Source: Rhynchonema sp. JSB1_4 (Eukaryota > Nematoda > Chromadorea > Monhysterida > Xyalidae). From it: DNA of 64,000 nt. Shown one piece after another: positions 52,587 to 64,000 of the stretch (its first letter is position 1; each line of letters begins with the position of its first letter). Position numbers and translations under genes: made by a program. The stretch lies in NCBI GenBank assembly GCA_030248065.1, contig JASAMV010002131.1, positions 1 to 64,000 of the forward strand, written 5' to 3'. The notes beneath the pieces were generated by a model. That model was given only the letters and a program-made list of their open reading frames with translations. It was not told the origin of the DNA and made no database searches.

Positions 52587-52776
52587 GGCCGCACTCAGAC
52601 AAACGCGAAAAGCGAAAAGCGAAAAGTTCAGCACAACAGCAACTCCTTAACCACGGGCCTAAACCACAGTGATGCTCAAACAAAATGTTTCAGAGGCTGT
52701 TTGGCGTGCGCTGTGGATGATGACTACGCTGAAAAACTTTTTGCTTTTCGCTTTTCGCGTTTGTCTGAGGGCGGCC
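52587..52776. mobile_element. 190-bp MITE, TSD TAA
   Basis: GGCCGCACTCAGACAAACGC at the left pairs with GCGTTTGTCTGAGGGCGGCC at the right, with TAA on both sides (52584-52586, 52777-52779). GCGAAAAGCGAAAAG repeats extend the arms. The 3-bp TAA duplication suggests a PIF/Harbinger-type element. Its GGCCGC end is shared with 58789-61367. Confidence 0.75.
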
Positions 52777-53326
52777 TAAGACTTTTGGTGGGGGAAATTC
52801 TTTACCTGGTGGCTTTGTGCATATCTGCGCTCTTGTGTGACCCTCCACTGCACACACAATAAGGCACATTACTACCCAAATACAGGCCAGTTTTCGAACG
52901 TGGTGTGTTACGGTCAGAATTCGATACAGTTTTATTCGTTATGGTCATAAAGCATTCGCCCGCGTCCTGAAAATTGGAAGTATACTTAGGCTCTAGTCAT
53001 ATTCGGTGGATGACGTGACGCTGATAAAACCGACAAAAAATTGCATGTTATGCATTTGCTTTGCATGAACCACGAACAGCACAATCGTGTGTGGTATAAT
53101 ACTCAAACAACTACACACATCGAATTCTGACTGTTTGTCCGTTGACTACTGGAATGGCAGCCGTACCTACATTATGTACAATGTGCTGCCAACTTTACAC
53201 CAGCCAAGCACTTTTCACAGTCAGTGACGTTTTACGTGCGTACGTGGGCTGAGAGCAGTAGTAACGTAGCAGTGTTCAAAAGATGCCATTTTGAACTGCA
53301 ACAAGTAAAGTCTGGTATTTGAAAAC
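52777..53326. other. upstream region of the beta-lactamase-like gene
   Basis: No repeat family recognised. The promoter and 5' untranslated region of the gene starting at 53327 should lie here. Confidence 0.4.
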
Positions 53327-56300
53327 ATGCCGAGCAAAATACAGGAACATTTTGGCGGACAAAGCACCGAAAAATTCAAACGCGTCGAGGCAGCGTTCAA
53401 GTGAGTTATTTTGGTATATACATATTTTTAACTGATGCTTGTGGGGGTTTTGTTAAGCGTCTTTAAAAAACTCCGCGTCAACAACACAACGCGTGTTTCT
53501 TGCAACAGGAAGAACTTTTCGCAAGGCTGGGAGAGCGATGGTGCCGCGTGTGCCGTCTATCACAAAGGAGAATTGGTGGTGGATCTGTGCGGTGGATATG
53601 CGGACAAGGAAAGCAGACGGACGTGGAAACAGGACACAATGACCATGGTCTTCTCGACAACAAAGGTAAGCATAGTATGTACCAATGTGTGAGCCTAAGC
53701 CACAAATCCCCGGCTTGTGTATACCTTACGTGTGTCACCGTCAGTCGAGCTATCTTATTAGGCCGATGTAGCATGATTCATGAGTAACAAGTGCACCATG
53801 CACATAAGAATGACGTCAACTTTTTAGCATCGTATCCCGGCAACCTGGCTGGGCTGACAGAGCCCTGCTCTACCTTATTAGGCCGATGTTGCATGATTCT
53901 TGTACAAAAAGTGCACCATGGACACAAGAATGACGTCAATCTTTTAGCATAGTAACCCGGCAACCTGGCTGGGCTGATGGAGCCCTGATCTACCTTATTA
54001 GGACGATGTTGCATGTTTCTTGTACAAAAAGTGCACCATGCACATAAGAATGACGTGAACCTTTCAGCATAGAAACCCGGCAACCTGGCTGGGCTGACGG
54101 AGCCCTGCTCTACCTTATTAGGCCGATGTTGCATGATTCATGCGTAAAAAGTGCACCATGCACATAAGAATGACGTCAACTTTTTAGCATCGTAATCCGG
54201 CAACCTGGCTGGGCTGACGGAGCCCTGCTCTACCTTATTAGGCCGATGTTGCATGATTCTTGTACAAAAAGTGCACCATGCACGCAAGAATGACGTCAAT
54301 CTTTTAGCATAGTAACCCGGCAACCTGGCTGGGCTGATGGAGCCCTGATCTACCTTATTAGGACGATGTTGCATGTTTCTTGTACAAAAAGTGCACCATG
54401 CACATAAGAATGACGTGAACCTTTCAGCATAGAAACCCGGCAACCTGGCTGGGCTGACGGAGCCCTGCTCTACCTTATTAGGCCGATGTTGCATGATTCA
54501 TGCGTAAAAAGTGCACCATGCACATAAGAATGACGTCAACTTTTTAGCATCGTAATCCGGCAACCTGGCTGGGCTGACGGAGCCCTGCTCTACCTTATTA
54601 GGCCGATGTTGCATGATTCTTGTACAAAAAGTGCACCATGCACACAAGAATGACGTCAATCTTTTAGCATAGTAACCCGGCAACCTGGCTGGGCTGACGG
54701 AGCCCTGATCTACCTTATTAGGAGGATGTTGCATGATTCTTGTACAAAAAGTGCACCATGCACACAAGAATGACGTCAATCTTTTAGCATAGTAACCCGG
54801 CAACGTGGCTGGGCTGATGGAGCCCTGATCTACCTTATTAGGACGATGTTGCATGTTTCTTGTACAAAAAGTGCACCATGCACATAAGAATGACGTGAAC
54901 CTTTCAGCATAGAAACCCGGCAACCTGGCTGGGCTGACGGAGCCCTGATCTACCTTATTAGGACGATGTTGCATGATTCTTGAACAAAAAGTGCACCATG
55001 CACATAAGAATGACGTGAATCTTTCAGCATAGTAACCCGGCAACATGGCTGGGCTGACAGAGCCCTGCTCTACCTTATTAGGCCGATGTTGCATGATTCT
55101 TGAGTAAAAAGTGCACCATTCACATAAGAATGACGTCAACTTTTTAGCATCGTATCCCGGCAACCTGGCTGGGCTGACAGAGCCCTGCTCTACCTTATTA
55201 GGCCGATGTTGCTTGATTCTTGTACAAAAAGTGCACTAAGAATGGAATGACGTCAACCGTTAAACACCGTGCTCTATCTTATTAGGCCGATGTAGCATGA
55301 TTCATGAGTTACAAGTGCACCATGCACATAAGAATGACGTCAACTTTTTAGCATCGTATCCCGGCAACCTGGCTGGGCTGACAGAGCCCTGCTCTACCTT
55401 ATTAGGCCGATGTAGCATGATTCATGAGTTACAAGTGCACCATGCACATAAGAATGACGTCAACTTTTTAGCATCGTATCCCGGCAACCTGGCTGGGCTG
55501 ACAGAGCCCTGCTCTACCTTATTAGGCCGATGTTGCATGATTCATGGGTAAAAAGTGCACCATGCACATAAGAATGACGTCAACTTTTTAGCATCGTATC
55601 CCGGCAATCTGGCTGGGCTGACAGAGCCCTGCTCTACCTTATTAGGCCGATGTTGCATGATTCTTGCACAAAAAGTGCACCATGCACACAAGAATGACGT
55701 CAGTCTTTTAGCATAGTAACCCGGCAACCTGGCTGGGCTGACAGAGCCCTGATCTACCTTATTATCCCGATGTTGCATGATTCTTGTACAAAACGTGCAC
55801 CATGCACATAAGAATGACGTCAACTTTTTAGCACCGTATCCCGGCAACCTGGCTGGGCTGATGGAGCCCTGATCTACCTTATTAGGACGATGTTGCATGT
55901 TTCTTGTACAAAAAGTGCACCATGCACATAAGAATGACGTGAACCTTTCAGCATAGAAACCCGGCAACCTGGCTGGGCTGACGGAGCCCTGCTCTACCTT
56001 ACTAGGCCGATGTTGCATGACTCTTGTACAAAAAGTGCCCCATGCACATAAGAATGACGTCAACCTTTTAGCATAGTAACCCGGCAACTTGGCTGGGCTG
56101 ACGGAAACCTGCACTACCTTATTAGGCCGATGTTGCATGATTCTTGTACAAAAAGTGCACCATGCACATACAACTGACGTCAACTTTTTTTAGCATCGTA
56201 ACCCGGCAACCTGGCTCGCCTGACAGAGCCCTGCCCTATCTCATTAGGCCGATGTTGCTTGATTCTTGCACTGCGTACAAGGCTTCTGTGCATCAACTGC

Positions 56301-59300
56301 ACCAGTACCCAACGTTCACCAGGCTTCTGTACAACTGCTCCACTGCCCTACTGTTTACAATGGCTTCTGTGCACGAACTGCACTAGTAACCAACCGTTCA
56401 CCAGCTTCTGTACGCCAACTGCTCAACTACCCATCTGCGTACAAGGCTTCTGTGCACCAACTGCACCAGTGCCCAACCGCCTACTGGGCTTCTGCGGCCC
56501 ATCTGTACTAGTTCCCAGCTGTATCCGAGGCATCTGTGCACCAACGGTACTGGTCCCCCGCCGTTTAGTGGGCCTCGCTGCCTGGACGGACCTAGATTTT
56601 GGGCAGGCAGCCAACAAATGCCTGGATGGACCTAGACATTGACTACGCGCTGGCCCACTGCCTAGACGGACCTAGATTTTGAGCAAGCTGCTGAGAGTGC
56701 CTAGATGGACCTAGACATTCTCGCATGCGAGCTGTGGAAAGGTCTGGAAAGGTCTGGAAAGGTCTGGAAAGGTCCGGAAAGGTCTGGAAAGGCATTTATA
56801 TACTTATACATATGCCTACAATTGCCTGGGACAGACCTTTCCAGACCTAGACATTGGAGTTTTCCCTGTGCACGGTGTTTAACGGTTGACGTCATTCCAT
56901 TCTTATGTGCATGGTGCACGTGTTGCGCAAGAATCATGTAACATCGGCCCTACATTACAATTAGTAGGCGCAGGCCCGTTTATTGGCTTATGTGCCCGAA
57001 CTTTACTAGTAACCGTTTAGGCTTCTGTGCCCCAACATTACTGGTACCTAACTGTTTACCAGCCTTCTGTGCCCCTACTTGACTAACCGTTTACCCAGCT
57101 TCTGTGCAGCAACTGTACCAGTACCCAACCATTGAATAGGCTTCTGTGCATTAGTACCCAACCGTTTCTAAGCTTCTGTTCCCAACTGTACTAGTACCAA
57201 CTGTTTCCAAGGCCTCTGTGAATCAATTGAACCAGTACTCAACCCTTTACTAGGCCACTGTGCACCAACTGTGGCAGAGCCCAATCGTTTACTACGTGCC
57301 CAAAATCTAGGTGCGTCTAGGCATTGGTCAGCGCGGGGCCCAATGTCTAGGTCCATCTAGGCATTTGCAGGCTGCTTGCCCAAAATCTAGGTCCATCTAG
57401 GCATTGGCGCAGCATCAGCACAATGTCTAGGTCCATCTAGGCACATGCGCAGCAGGCACTCAATGTCTAGGTCCGTCTAGGCAGTATTAGCAGCGTGCCT
57501 ACCCGTGTGCCTGGGACACACCTTTCCAGACCTAGACATTGGAGTTTTCCCTGTGGCATAGATCCCAAGAGGACGAACAAAAGTGCCACCTATACTAGTT
57601 TTGTCCATGCCGTTCAGAGTGAAGTTCATAGTGTGATGTTGCTCTGCTCTTTAGGAAAATACCATGTAAACCCGCATTACATTCGACTTGTTGGGGGGTG
57701 ACACAACAATATTGTGGAAAACTTTTTTGGTGGAAGCACCGGCTGCTCTAATGTACACATTACACCTCATTCGAAACCTGCATTTATGTTTCAAACGAGA
57801 CGCAACGCATCTCACGATGGAACAACCGTATTATACGTTTAGCTCCGACCTCATCATGAAGGGTTTAATTGGCACAATTGTTGCGTCAGCCTGTAACGCA
57901 TGGCGTTCAACGATGAAAACTCTATTTTTGCTTCAGGCTGTCTGCGCTCTTTCCATCGCCAAATTGGTGGACGAAGGTAGACTTAGTTACGATGATTTGG
58001 TGACGAAACATTGGCCGGAATTCGGTCAGAATGGAAAGGACAAAGTGACGGTCAATGAACTGTGCACTCATATGGTGATTATCGTTTGTTTTCTTTTCCT
58101 GTGGTGACCAAGACAATCTCATAAATCCGAACTGAAAAACATCAGGCCGGCCTGGCGGCTACAGACGAGAAGATAACGATCGACGACATTGGTGATTGGA
58201 GAAAAATGGGAGAAATTTTTGCGAAGCAAAAGCCAAACTGGACATTGGGTGAGCTTTATAAGGGCGAAATTCGAAGATGCTGACCGGACAGGCATGGTCA
58301 GGATGGGTGTTACTTACTGAGCTTGACACCGACTTCAAAGTTCGGTCGCGTGCAGAGCGAGTGGCTTCCATGAGATAAGATCGAAAACTAGGCCTCTGCA
58401 CAGACACGGTCACCAGGATTGTCCGACTTTTATTCGCACTGTCCTCGACGACGTTGACTTCCATCGTCATCCTTGGAAAAGCGTCACTAGATGGGTAGCA
58501 GCTTGCTGCGGAATAAAGACTCTTCCCGGTTGAGTTACGGGATCCTTGCTTGGAACTTGGAAGAGTACCGGAGCCCGAGGGCCATGTGTGTCTGCATGCG
58601 CAAGGGCTCGGCCAAACAGATCCGGATCCGAAACCAGAACTATAATCTGTTTTTCTGTGTCCGCATTTCAGAAGTCGGGTCTTTGAAGAACAAACCCGAA
58701 ACACAAGGCATCACAGAACGCATGATATTCGAAAATGTTTCTGTCTTGCTATACATGCACCCAGTGAACTAATCTGGTCGAGCCCTAAGGCCGCTTTCAC
58801 AATCAACCGTTTTTCCGTTAAAGGGGAAATTGCACATTCCTAATCGCCTTTCAAACTCTACAAATGTTTAGACAGTCGTGTGGGCATCATAAAAGTCAAA
58901 TCACTTGGTACAAACTCTCAAACATGTACCCAGGAGAAGCAGTTTAAAGGGAACAATCGGGAAGAAAATTCGGCGCGGACCGGCCGAATTTCCACCTGCG
59001 CATTCAGGCAAATTGCCTGATCAAAAAGCTGTCAAGGCGACAGAATGTTTCGCACGATTCTTGAAACTCACTAACTATAGAATTTCGCTTTTCTTTATAT
59101 TTCGAATTTCGACGAATTGTTCCAGCGTGACAAGCAGAGCATGAAACATTTAGCAGACACGCTGGAACAATTCGTCGAAATTCGAAATATAAAGAAAAGC
59201 GAAATTCTATAGTTAGTGAGTTTCAAGAATCGTGCGAAACATTCTGTCGCCTTGACAGCTTTTTGATCAGGCAATTTGCCTGAATGCGCAGGTAGAAATT

Positions 59301-62300
59301 CGGCCGGTCCGCGCCGAATTTTGTTCCCAGTGGCTTGTCTTAAACGGAATCTCCTGGGTACATGTTTGAGAGTTTGTACCAAATTATTTGATTTTTGTGA
59401 TGCCCACATTGCTGTCTAAACACTTGTAAAACTTGAAAGGCGATTAGGAATGTGCAATTTCCCCTTTAAACCGTTAAACCGTTTTTCCGTTAAACCGTTT
59501 TCCGGTAAACCGTTTTTCCGGTGAACCGGTGGTTGCTTTCACAATCAAACCGTTTTTCCGTTAAACCGTTGACTATTATACCGTTTTTCCGTTAAACCGT
59601 TTTTCCGGTGGGTTGTCTGGAATGGTGCTTTCACAATCAACCGTTTTCCGGTTTTCCGTTAAACCGTTGTTTTGCATTTTTCAGGACTGACGTTGTTGTC
59701 CCTTGTTTGATAACGGTAATATTGCTTGGAATATGTTCAACTAGAAATAAAGTGCCTGACGCCCGGAAGTCGTCACGTTTTTCATCGTCTATTCATACGC
59801 AGTACGTGACATTATAACATTGGACCATTTTCTAAATTCGAAACATTTAATATGGAACATAACAGCTTCGGTTGGGACCCGCCAACGAACACAGAGCTTT
59901 GACAGAAAACAAACATGGGTTGAATTGAGCATGGGTTACATGCAGCATATTGTATCAAACACGAGTTCTCAAGATTAACGTGAGCAGCCAAACACAGCTG
60001 TTAATGAACGCAGGGATCGAGAAGGAAAGCATCCTAACATGAACATAAGAGTCAGAAAAGAACAAACAGAAATTCCTGGTATGAACATAAGAGCTGGAGA
60101 AGAGGAATAACATCCAAACATAACATAATATGCTCGAGAAGAGCAAAAACGATCCTCACATGAACATAAGAGCCAGAGACAAGCAGAAAAACCACCAAAT
60201 GAGCATTAGAGCTTGAGACGGGTCAAAAGCGGCCTCTGTACATAAGAGCTAGAGAGAACATTTTACTGGCTGGGAGCAATCCAGTTGATGTTTTGGTCGG
60301 TCGAAATATGGTTCAGTGGTGGAATTGGTGGATGGTCGGTGGTCGATGCGGACGTGGTCGATTGCGCACTACGCCGAGCTTCGTACAGCCAGATCTGTAC
60401 CTGAGCTTTCAACCAAGCACGACTGTTTGCATCCAATTCGTCCATGTCACGGGCCAAACCCATGCACCAATCAACTGAACCGCTACTATTTGTGTAAAGT
60501 CATGATTTTCATTTGCTAACATTAAGGTGCTCAATTCGTCTCCAGCTCTTATGTTCCACGTTTTCGTGAGTTGACATGATGATGTTTCCACATATCCTGT
60601 ACCTACTTGTTTGGCCGTCACCCGCAGTTGTGACTTTCAAGTTTTCAACTGCAAAAGTTTTCTCCAGCTCTTATGTTCAATCCAAATCGTTTGTTCCTCT
60701 TTTCATCATAGCCATTCAACTAAATCATCGACATAAAATAAAGGGACAAAACATCAATGTACCGCCTGGCGTTCGAAACTTTAACGCAACGAAACACAAA
60801 CAAAAATCGTAAGCACCAAACCCATCTGAATTTGAGGTGCGCGTCTGATTTCATTATTGTTCGGTCAGTGTTTGTAAACACAGTAAAGAAAAACAGACCT
60901 GTACATATAAATTTTGGCTTTTGGTGTTGTATCTACAAATACAAGCAAACATGATCGAAACGGACTACGCATACAGCTTTGTCACATTCGAAAACCAATG
61001 AAAGATGAGTATTGTTAGTGTACACATGCTTTTGGGTGAGTTTTGGAAGCAAACGCATGCGCAAATGAGCTAAAACGGTCAAAAAATTAGAACCGGGTTC
61101 TAATTGACTTTTCCCGGTAAACCGTTTTTTGCGCAACGGTGTAACGGAAAAGCAATTAGCTAAAAACGGTTTAACGGAAAAACGGTTTGATTGTGAAAGC
61201 AACGCCCGTTCACCGGAAAAACGGTTTACCGGAAAAACGGTTTACCGGAAAAACGGTTTAACGGTTTAACGGAAAAACGGTGACGTGTGATTGTGAAAGC
61301 CAAAACCGTTGAACGGAAAAACGGTTTAACGGTTTAACGGAAAAACGGTTTGATTGTGAAAGCGGCCTAACACCCGCGTGCCGGCTGACTGTCATGTCCC
61401 ATCCAATTGCAGGGCAAGGCTTGTTCGGTTATCACGCGCTGACTTATGGATTTCCATTAGACCAAATTGTGCGTCGCGTTGACCCCAAAAAACGAAGTAT
61501 TGGCCAGTTTATTCAGGACGAAATCATGAAACCAACAGGTATTGCTATGAGAAGTTTGTCAGAAAGAAGTTTGTTTATTTTAAAATCATACGTTTTCAAG
61601 CGATAATTTTTCAAATACCGTGACTTCTAATATTTTTTGCATGTTTCCCTGTCTGACTATGACTGTGACGCAACTCGGGTTGGAACAAAATATTTTTCAT
61701 GTAAGCTTTTTAAAACACAGGATAATTTTTTTAATACTTTTTTCATAAATTTTTCAGAACACCAAATAAACAGTTTCGTAAAGTGTTTGATTTCAGGGCC
61801 TGAAGAATTCTACCTCGGCCTACCATTGCAGCTGGAGTATCGCGTTGCTCGACAGAAACCAGCCCGTGAGCCTAGTCTTGATCTAAGTTAGGTACGCGGG
61901 CTTGAATTTGAATTAATATGATTCTTTCAGCGACGTCTGACACGCTGTGGCATATTGTCAACAGCAAGGAGGTTCGGACATTGATTGTGAAAATGGCTAC
62001 CGGCCAAATGACACCATTGATGAAACGAGCCACTAATTGCATTGAAGGACTGAACGTGCTGGATGATGTTCGTTTTGATTATTAAAGTTTTTTTAATGCG
62101 TTGATATGGCATATCTTGAAATAACTTTTGATTCATTATTTTGGCAACATATTTGAATTCAGGAAAAAGTTAACCCGAACAATGCGCCCGAATGGCATGC
62201 CGTGGAGATCGGCGCTGCCAATGGTATTGGCACAGCGAGAGGTTGGTGAATGTGCAATTGGGTGGTCGCTTTTGTTTTCGTTCACAACACGCGAACGGTG

Positions 62301-63300
62301 CATGCACATACTGTATTAGCGCACTCAGCATACAGTGTTTTGGGAAACCCCAAGACATTCATCTAGTAGTGGCAAGGTCCCACTCATCCAAAATCAGATT
62401 CCGTTTTGTGATGGAGTACACGGATCGGCTCACGGTTTGGCCTCAGCCTGAGCCAAAGCCACAATAGTGAGCCTGAGACAAGGGACAGTACATTTTGAGA
62501 TTACCTTGGGATTTCCCATCTCTCCCCCAGCAAGTTTCTTAGGGTTACCCAATAAGCCTCACATTGTTGTTGTTAGTTGGCGGGACAAAGAAAGTCCCCA
62601 ATGAAAAAGTATAGGTTGACAACAATTTACAGGTTTGGCACAACCGTTCAGCGCGCTGGCAACGGGGAAGTTGATAAAAAATAAGGAAGTCCTCGAAAAG
62701 ATCAGCCAACCATCGTGTCGATGCGAAGTCGACCTTGTTATGGGTATGAAAGTGAACGGCGGACATGGATTCGTGTTCATTGAACATCCGAGCGGAAAGG
62801 TAGAGAGTAGGCCCAATTAGAAATTCTTGTTTTGAAATTTTGAGCACAAAATTACCAAAAACAAAGCGCATGGCGCTGGTAAATTTGTTTAGTTAGGATC
62901 ACCCGTTCTCCAACCGTGAGTACTTTATCAAGTACCTATGAAGAAGAAGTCGAAACGTTTGGAGGAATTATGAATTCCTGCAAATTTTCGGTCGTATTTA
63001 GCTTCTCAATGGGTCACAATCATTGATACATACGTCATCTTGTTTCTGATCAAGACACTGGCCATGCGTCATCTATAAATGTACACACGAAGGTCACCTC
63101 AATCCAGTCATCATTTCAAATTGCTCCAGGAGGACACGTGGACGTTCGGTCATCCCGGTTACGGTGGTCAGAATGTGATGGTGGACATGGACAACGAGCT
63201 GTCGATGGCCTACATCACCAACGGCATAAAGGCGTCCGCTTTCGGCGACTACGCCAGAACGTACGCCGCGCTGAAAGCGGCTGTCTATCAATCGCTGTAG
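53327..63300 (+). CDS. beta-lactamase-like serine hydrolase (LACT/esterase type)
   Basis: Ten exons in full phase agreement, 413 residues: 53327-53400, 53509-53665, 57937-58074, 58146-58248, 61413-61538, 61797-61886, 61931-62067, 62163-62241, 62633-62799, 63130-63300. Class C beta-lactamase/family VIII esterase fold: the SxxK motif is FSTTK (exon 2), then [56 protein letters not shown], and the conserved [10 protein letters not shown] near the end in place of KTG. Animal and nematode relatives (lact genes) lack a signal peptide, as here. They are thought to be hydrolases or structural relatives of uncertain substrate; I do not claim antibiotic hydrolysis. Introns 2 (4.3 kb) and 4 (3.2 kb) are swollen by repeats. 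Confidence 0.92.
53745..56262. repeat. 120-bp satellite array, ~21 units, with 360-bp higher-order period
   Basis: Units repeat exactly every 120 bases (for example GTGCACCATGCACATAAGAA and CCGGCAACCTGGCTGGGCTG recur two lines apart throughout). Groups of three variants repeat as 360-bp blocks: 53778-54134 is nearly identical to 54138-54494. One truncated unit lies near 55220-55280. Because 120 is divisible by three, minus-strand frames of up to 221 codons stay open, but they are by-products. The array occupies intron 2 of the beta-lactamase-like gene. A single inverted unit is at about 56878-56950. Confidence 0.95.
56263..57560. repeat. composite minisatellite region
   Basis: Three families: GGCTTCTGTGCACCAACTG units (56280-56560 and 57000-57290), GACCTAGACATT / CTAGGTCCATCTAGG units in opposite orientation (56585-56720 and 57305-57480), and six copies of GGTCTGGAAA (56741-56790). 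The segment CCTTTCCAGACCTAGACATT occurs at both 56837 and 57522. No gene. Confidence 0.75.
58822..59465. mobile_element. fold-back element with TTAA duplications, copy 2
   Basis: Same ends and TTAA flanks (58818-58821, 59466-59469) as 33125-33710. The arms (about 58975-59137 and 59158-59320) are long, nearly perfect reverse complements with a loop of about 20 bases near 59147. As RNA it would form a very long hairpin. Confidence 0.85.
60030..60260. repeat. GAACATAAGAGC short repeats
   Basis: Five to six copies of ATGAACATAAGAGCTAGAGA-like units about 35-45 bases apart. Inverted single copies (CCAGCTCTTATGTTC) occur at about 60543 and 60664. They are inside the 2.6-kb element. Confidence 0.7.
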
Positions 63301-64000
63301 TGTGACACTCGGACCGGACGTTTTCTTATGCTTTGCATTTTTTTGAGAGTCTGTGACCAATCATAAAAATTTGCACTTGCCAAATCTTATTAATCATGCA
63401 TCCAGTTAGAAACAATGAAAACTTACATTTTCTTGGAAAACAGGAAAGAAATGTATATGACCGTAGGGCATAAATAAATGCAACCTGATAAAATTGTATA
63501 AAAGTTCAATATACTAAAGAAGTCTGGATTTCAAATTTTGCACTGTTGTCGGGAATCAGTCTTCATTCAGGAAAGTGGAAACTGGGCTAGCCGTGAGACA
63601 AAAATTGTCAATGTTTCTACTCCCCGCACAATCACAGAAATGTTTCTGACTTCCACAGTTGTGACACTTGCGATAACAACTTTTTTGAATGATTGCAGTC
63701 AAAAACCGTCACAACTGTTACATGGCCTAATGTTTCCATAGTTATTTTTGGCTTGTGTCGGTCCATCAGTTGTGCACTATACTTGGTACACCTACCCGGG
63801 TTATGGTACGTTTTGTAACGTGGCACCACATGTAGGCATGTTACAAACTCTATCCCAACCCCAGATGCCAGACATGTGCGGCAAGACAGCGCGGACACTC
63901 GCAACTACCAAACGTTAGTCAAAAGTGAGTTTGGTGGTTCGCTTTATTGACAACAGTTGTTTTCGCCGTAGATTCTGTGTGGCACATTGCTCCAACTTGC
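63301..64000. other. 3' flank of the beta-lactamase-like gene
   Basis: AATAAA-like signals occur at 63472-63477 within ATAAATAAATGC, plausible for polyadenylation. Nothing else recognised up to the window edge. Confidence 0.45.

Larger units (their letters stand above)
58789..61367. mobile_element. 2.6-kb inverted-repeat element, TSD TAA
   Basis: GGCCGCTTTCACAATCAA at the left and TTGATTGTGAAAGCGGCC at the right are perfect inverted ends, flanked by TAA (58786-58788, 61368-61370). Arms of AACCGTTTTTCCGTT units (59465-59670 and 61110-61350) face each other. The fold-back element at 58822-59465 is inserted near the left end. It lies in intron 4 of the beta-lactamase-like gene. No transposase found. 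Confidence 0.75.

Noticed and set aside
54498..55163. 221-codon minus-strand open frame (and similar 118- and 213-codon frames)
   Set aside because: It is made of the 120-bp satellite read in one frame. The unit length is divisible by three, so an open frame follows without coding selection, and it lies in an intron of a plus-strand gene.
53745..56262. Regularly spaced repeats resembling a CRISPR array
   Set aside because: The whole 120-bp unit repeats with no unique spacers, the host is a eukaryote, and there are no cas genes.
53327..63300. Horizontally acquired antibiotic-resistance beta-lactamase
   Set aside because: It has ten phase-consistent exons and the motifs of the animal LACT family, so it is an old animal gene; resistance cannot be inferred.

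Overview
The window is nuclear DNA from an animal. The genes are split into many short exons by GT-AG introns that mostly end in TTTCAG-like sites, there are no operons of bacterial type, and about half of the window is repeats. Short runs of GCCTAA (the complement of TTAGGC, the usual nematode telomere repeat) and a fragment of eukaryotic small-subunit rRNA point to a nematode. That placement is an inference of moderate strength; I cannot name the species.

Layout. Positions 1-11,890 are accessory DNA: a near-palindrome of about 4.4 kb carrying four copies of a segment resembling the 5' end of 18S rRNA, a second palindrome made of a true 18S fragment, a hairpin with telomere-like repeats, and nested MITE-like elements rich in C or G runs. 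Positions 11,895-21,619 hold two tandem acetyl-CoA acetyltransferase (thiolase) genes on the plus strand with the same exon plan. Positions 24,006-31,701 hold three plus-strand genes for secreted or membrane proteins: a cysteine-rich single-pass membrane protein, a secreted kelch-repeat protein, and a 119-residue membrane protein with a cysteine-rich tail.

Positions 32,751-43,352 hold two tandem minus-strand genes with an unusual domain order: signal peptide, a mature N-terminal histidine in a lytic polysaccharide monooxygenase (LPMO)-like domain, an EGF-like domain, and a DOMON domain interrupted by a Pro/Glu-rich insert. Next, on the minus strand (44,220-49,820), is an orthologue of 2',5'-phosphodiesterase 12. 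The last gene (53,327-63,300, plus strand) encodes a serine beta-lactamase-like/esterase protein; its second intron holds a 120-bp satellite array and its fourth a 2.6-kb inverted-repeat element.

The genes do not form one pathway. The thiolases serve acetyl-CoA/ketone-body or isoleucine metabolism, PDE12 degrades 2',5'-oligoadenylates and poly(A), and the LPMO-DOMON pair looks like secreted or cell-surface redox enzymes. Many non-autonomous DNA transposons with exact target-site duplications (8 bp hAT-type, TTAA, TA, TTA/TAA) sit in introns and between genes. Two short motifs, ATGTTTCA and a GGTGCACC-centred sequence, recur across the gene-rich part far more often than chance predicts. All exon borders were read by eye from splice signals and reading phase.
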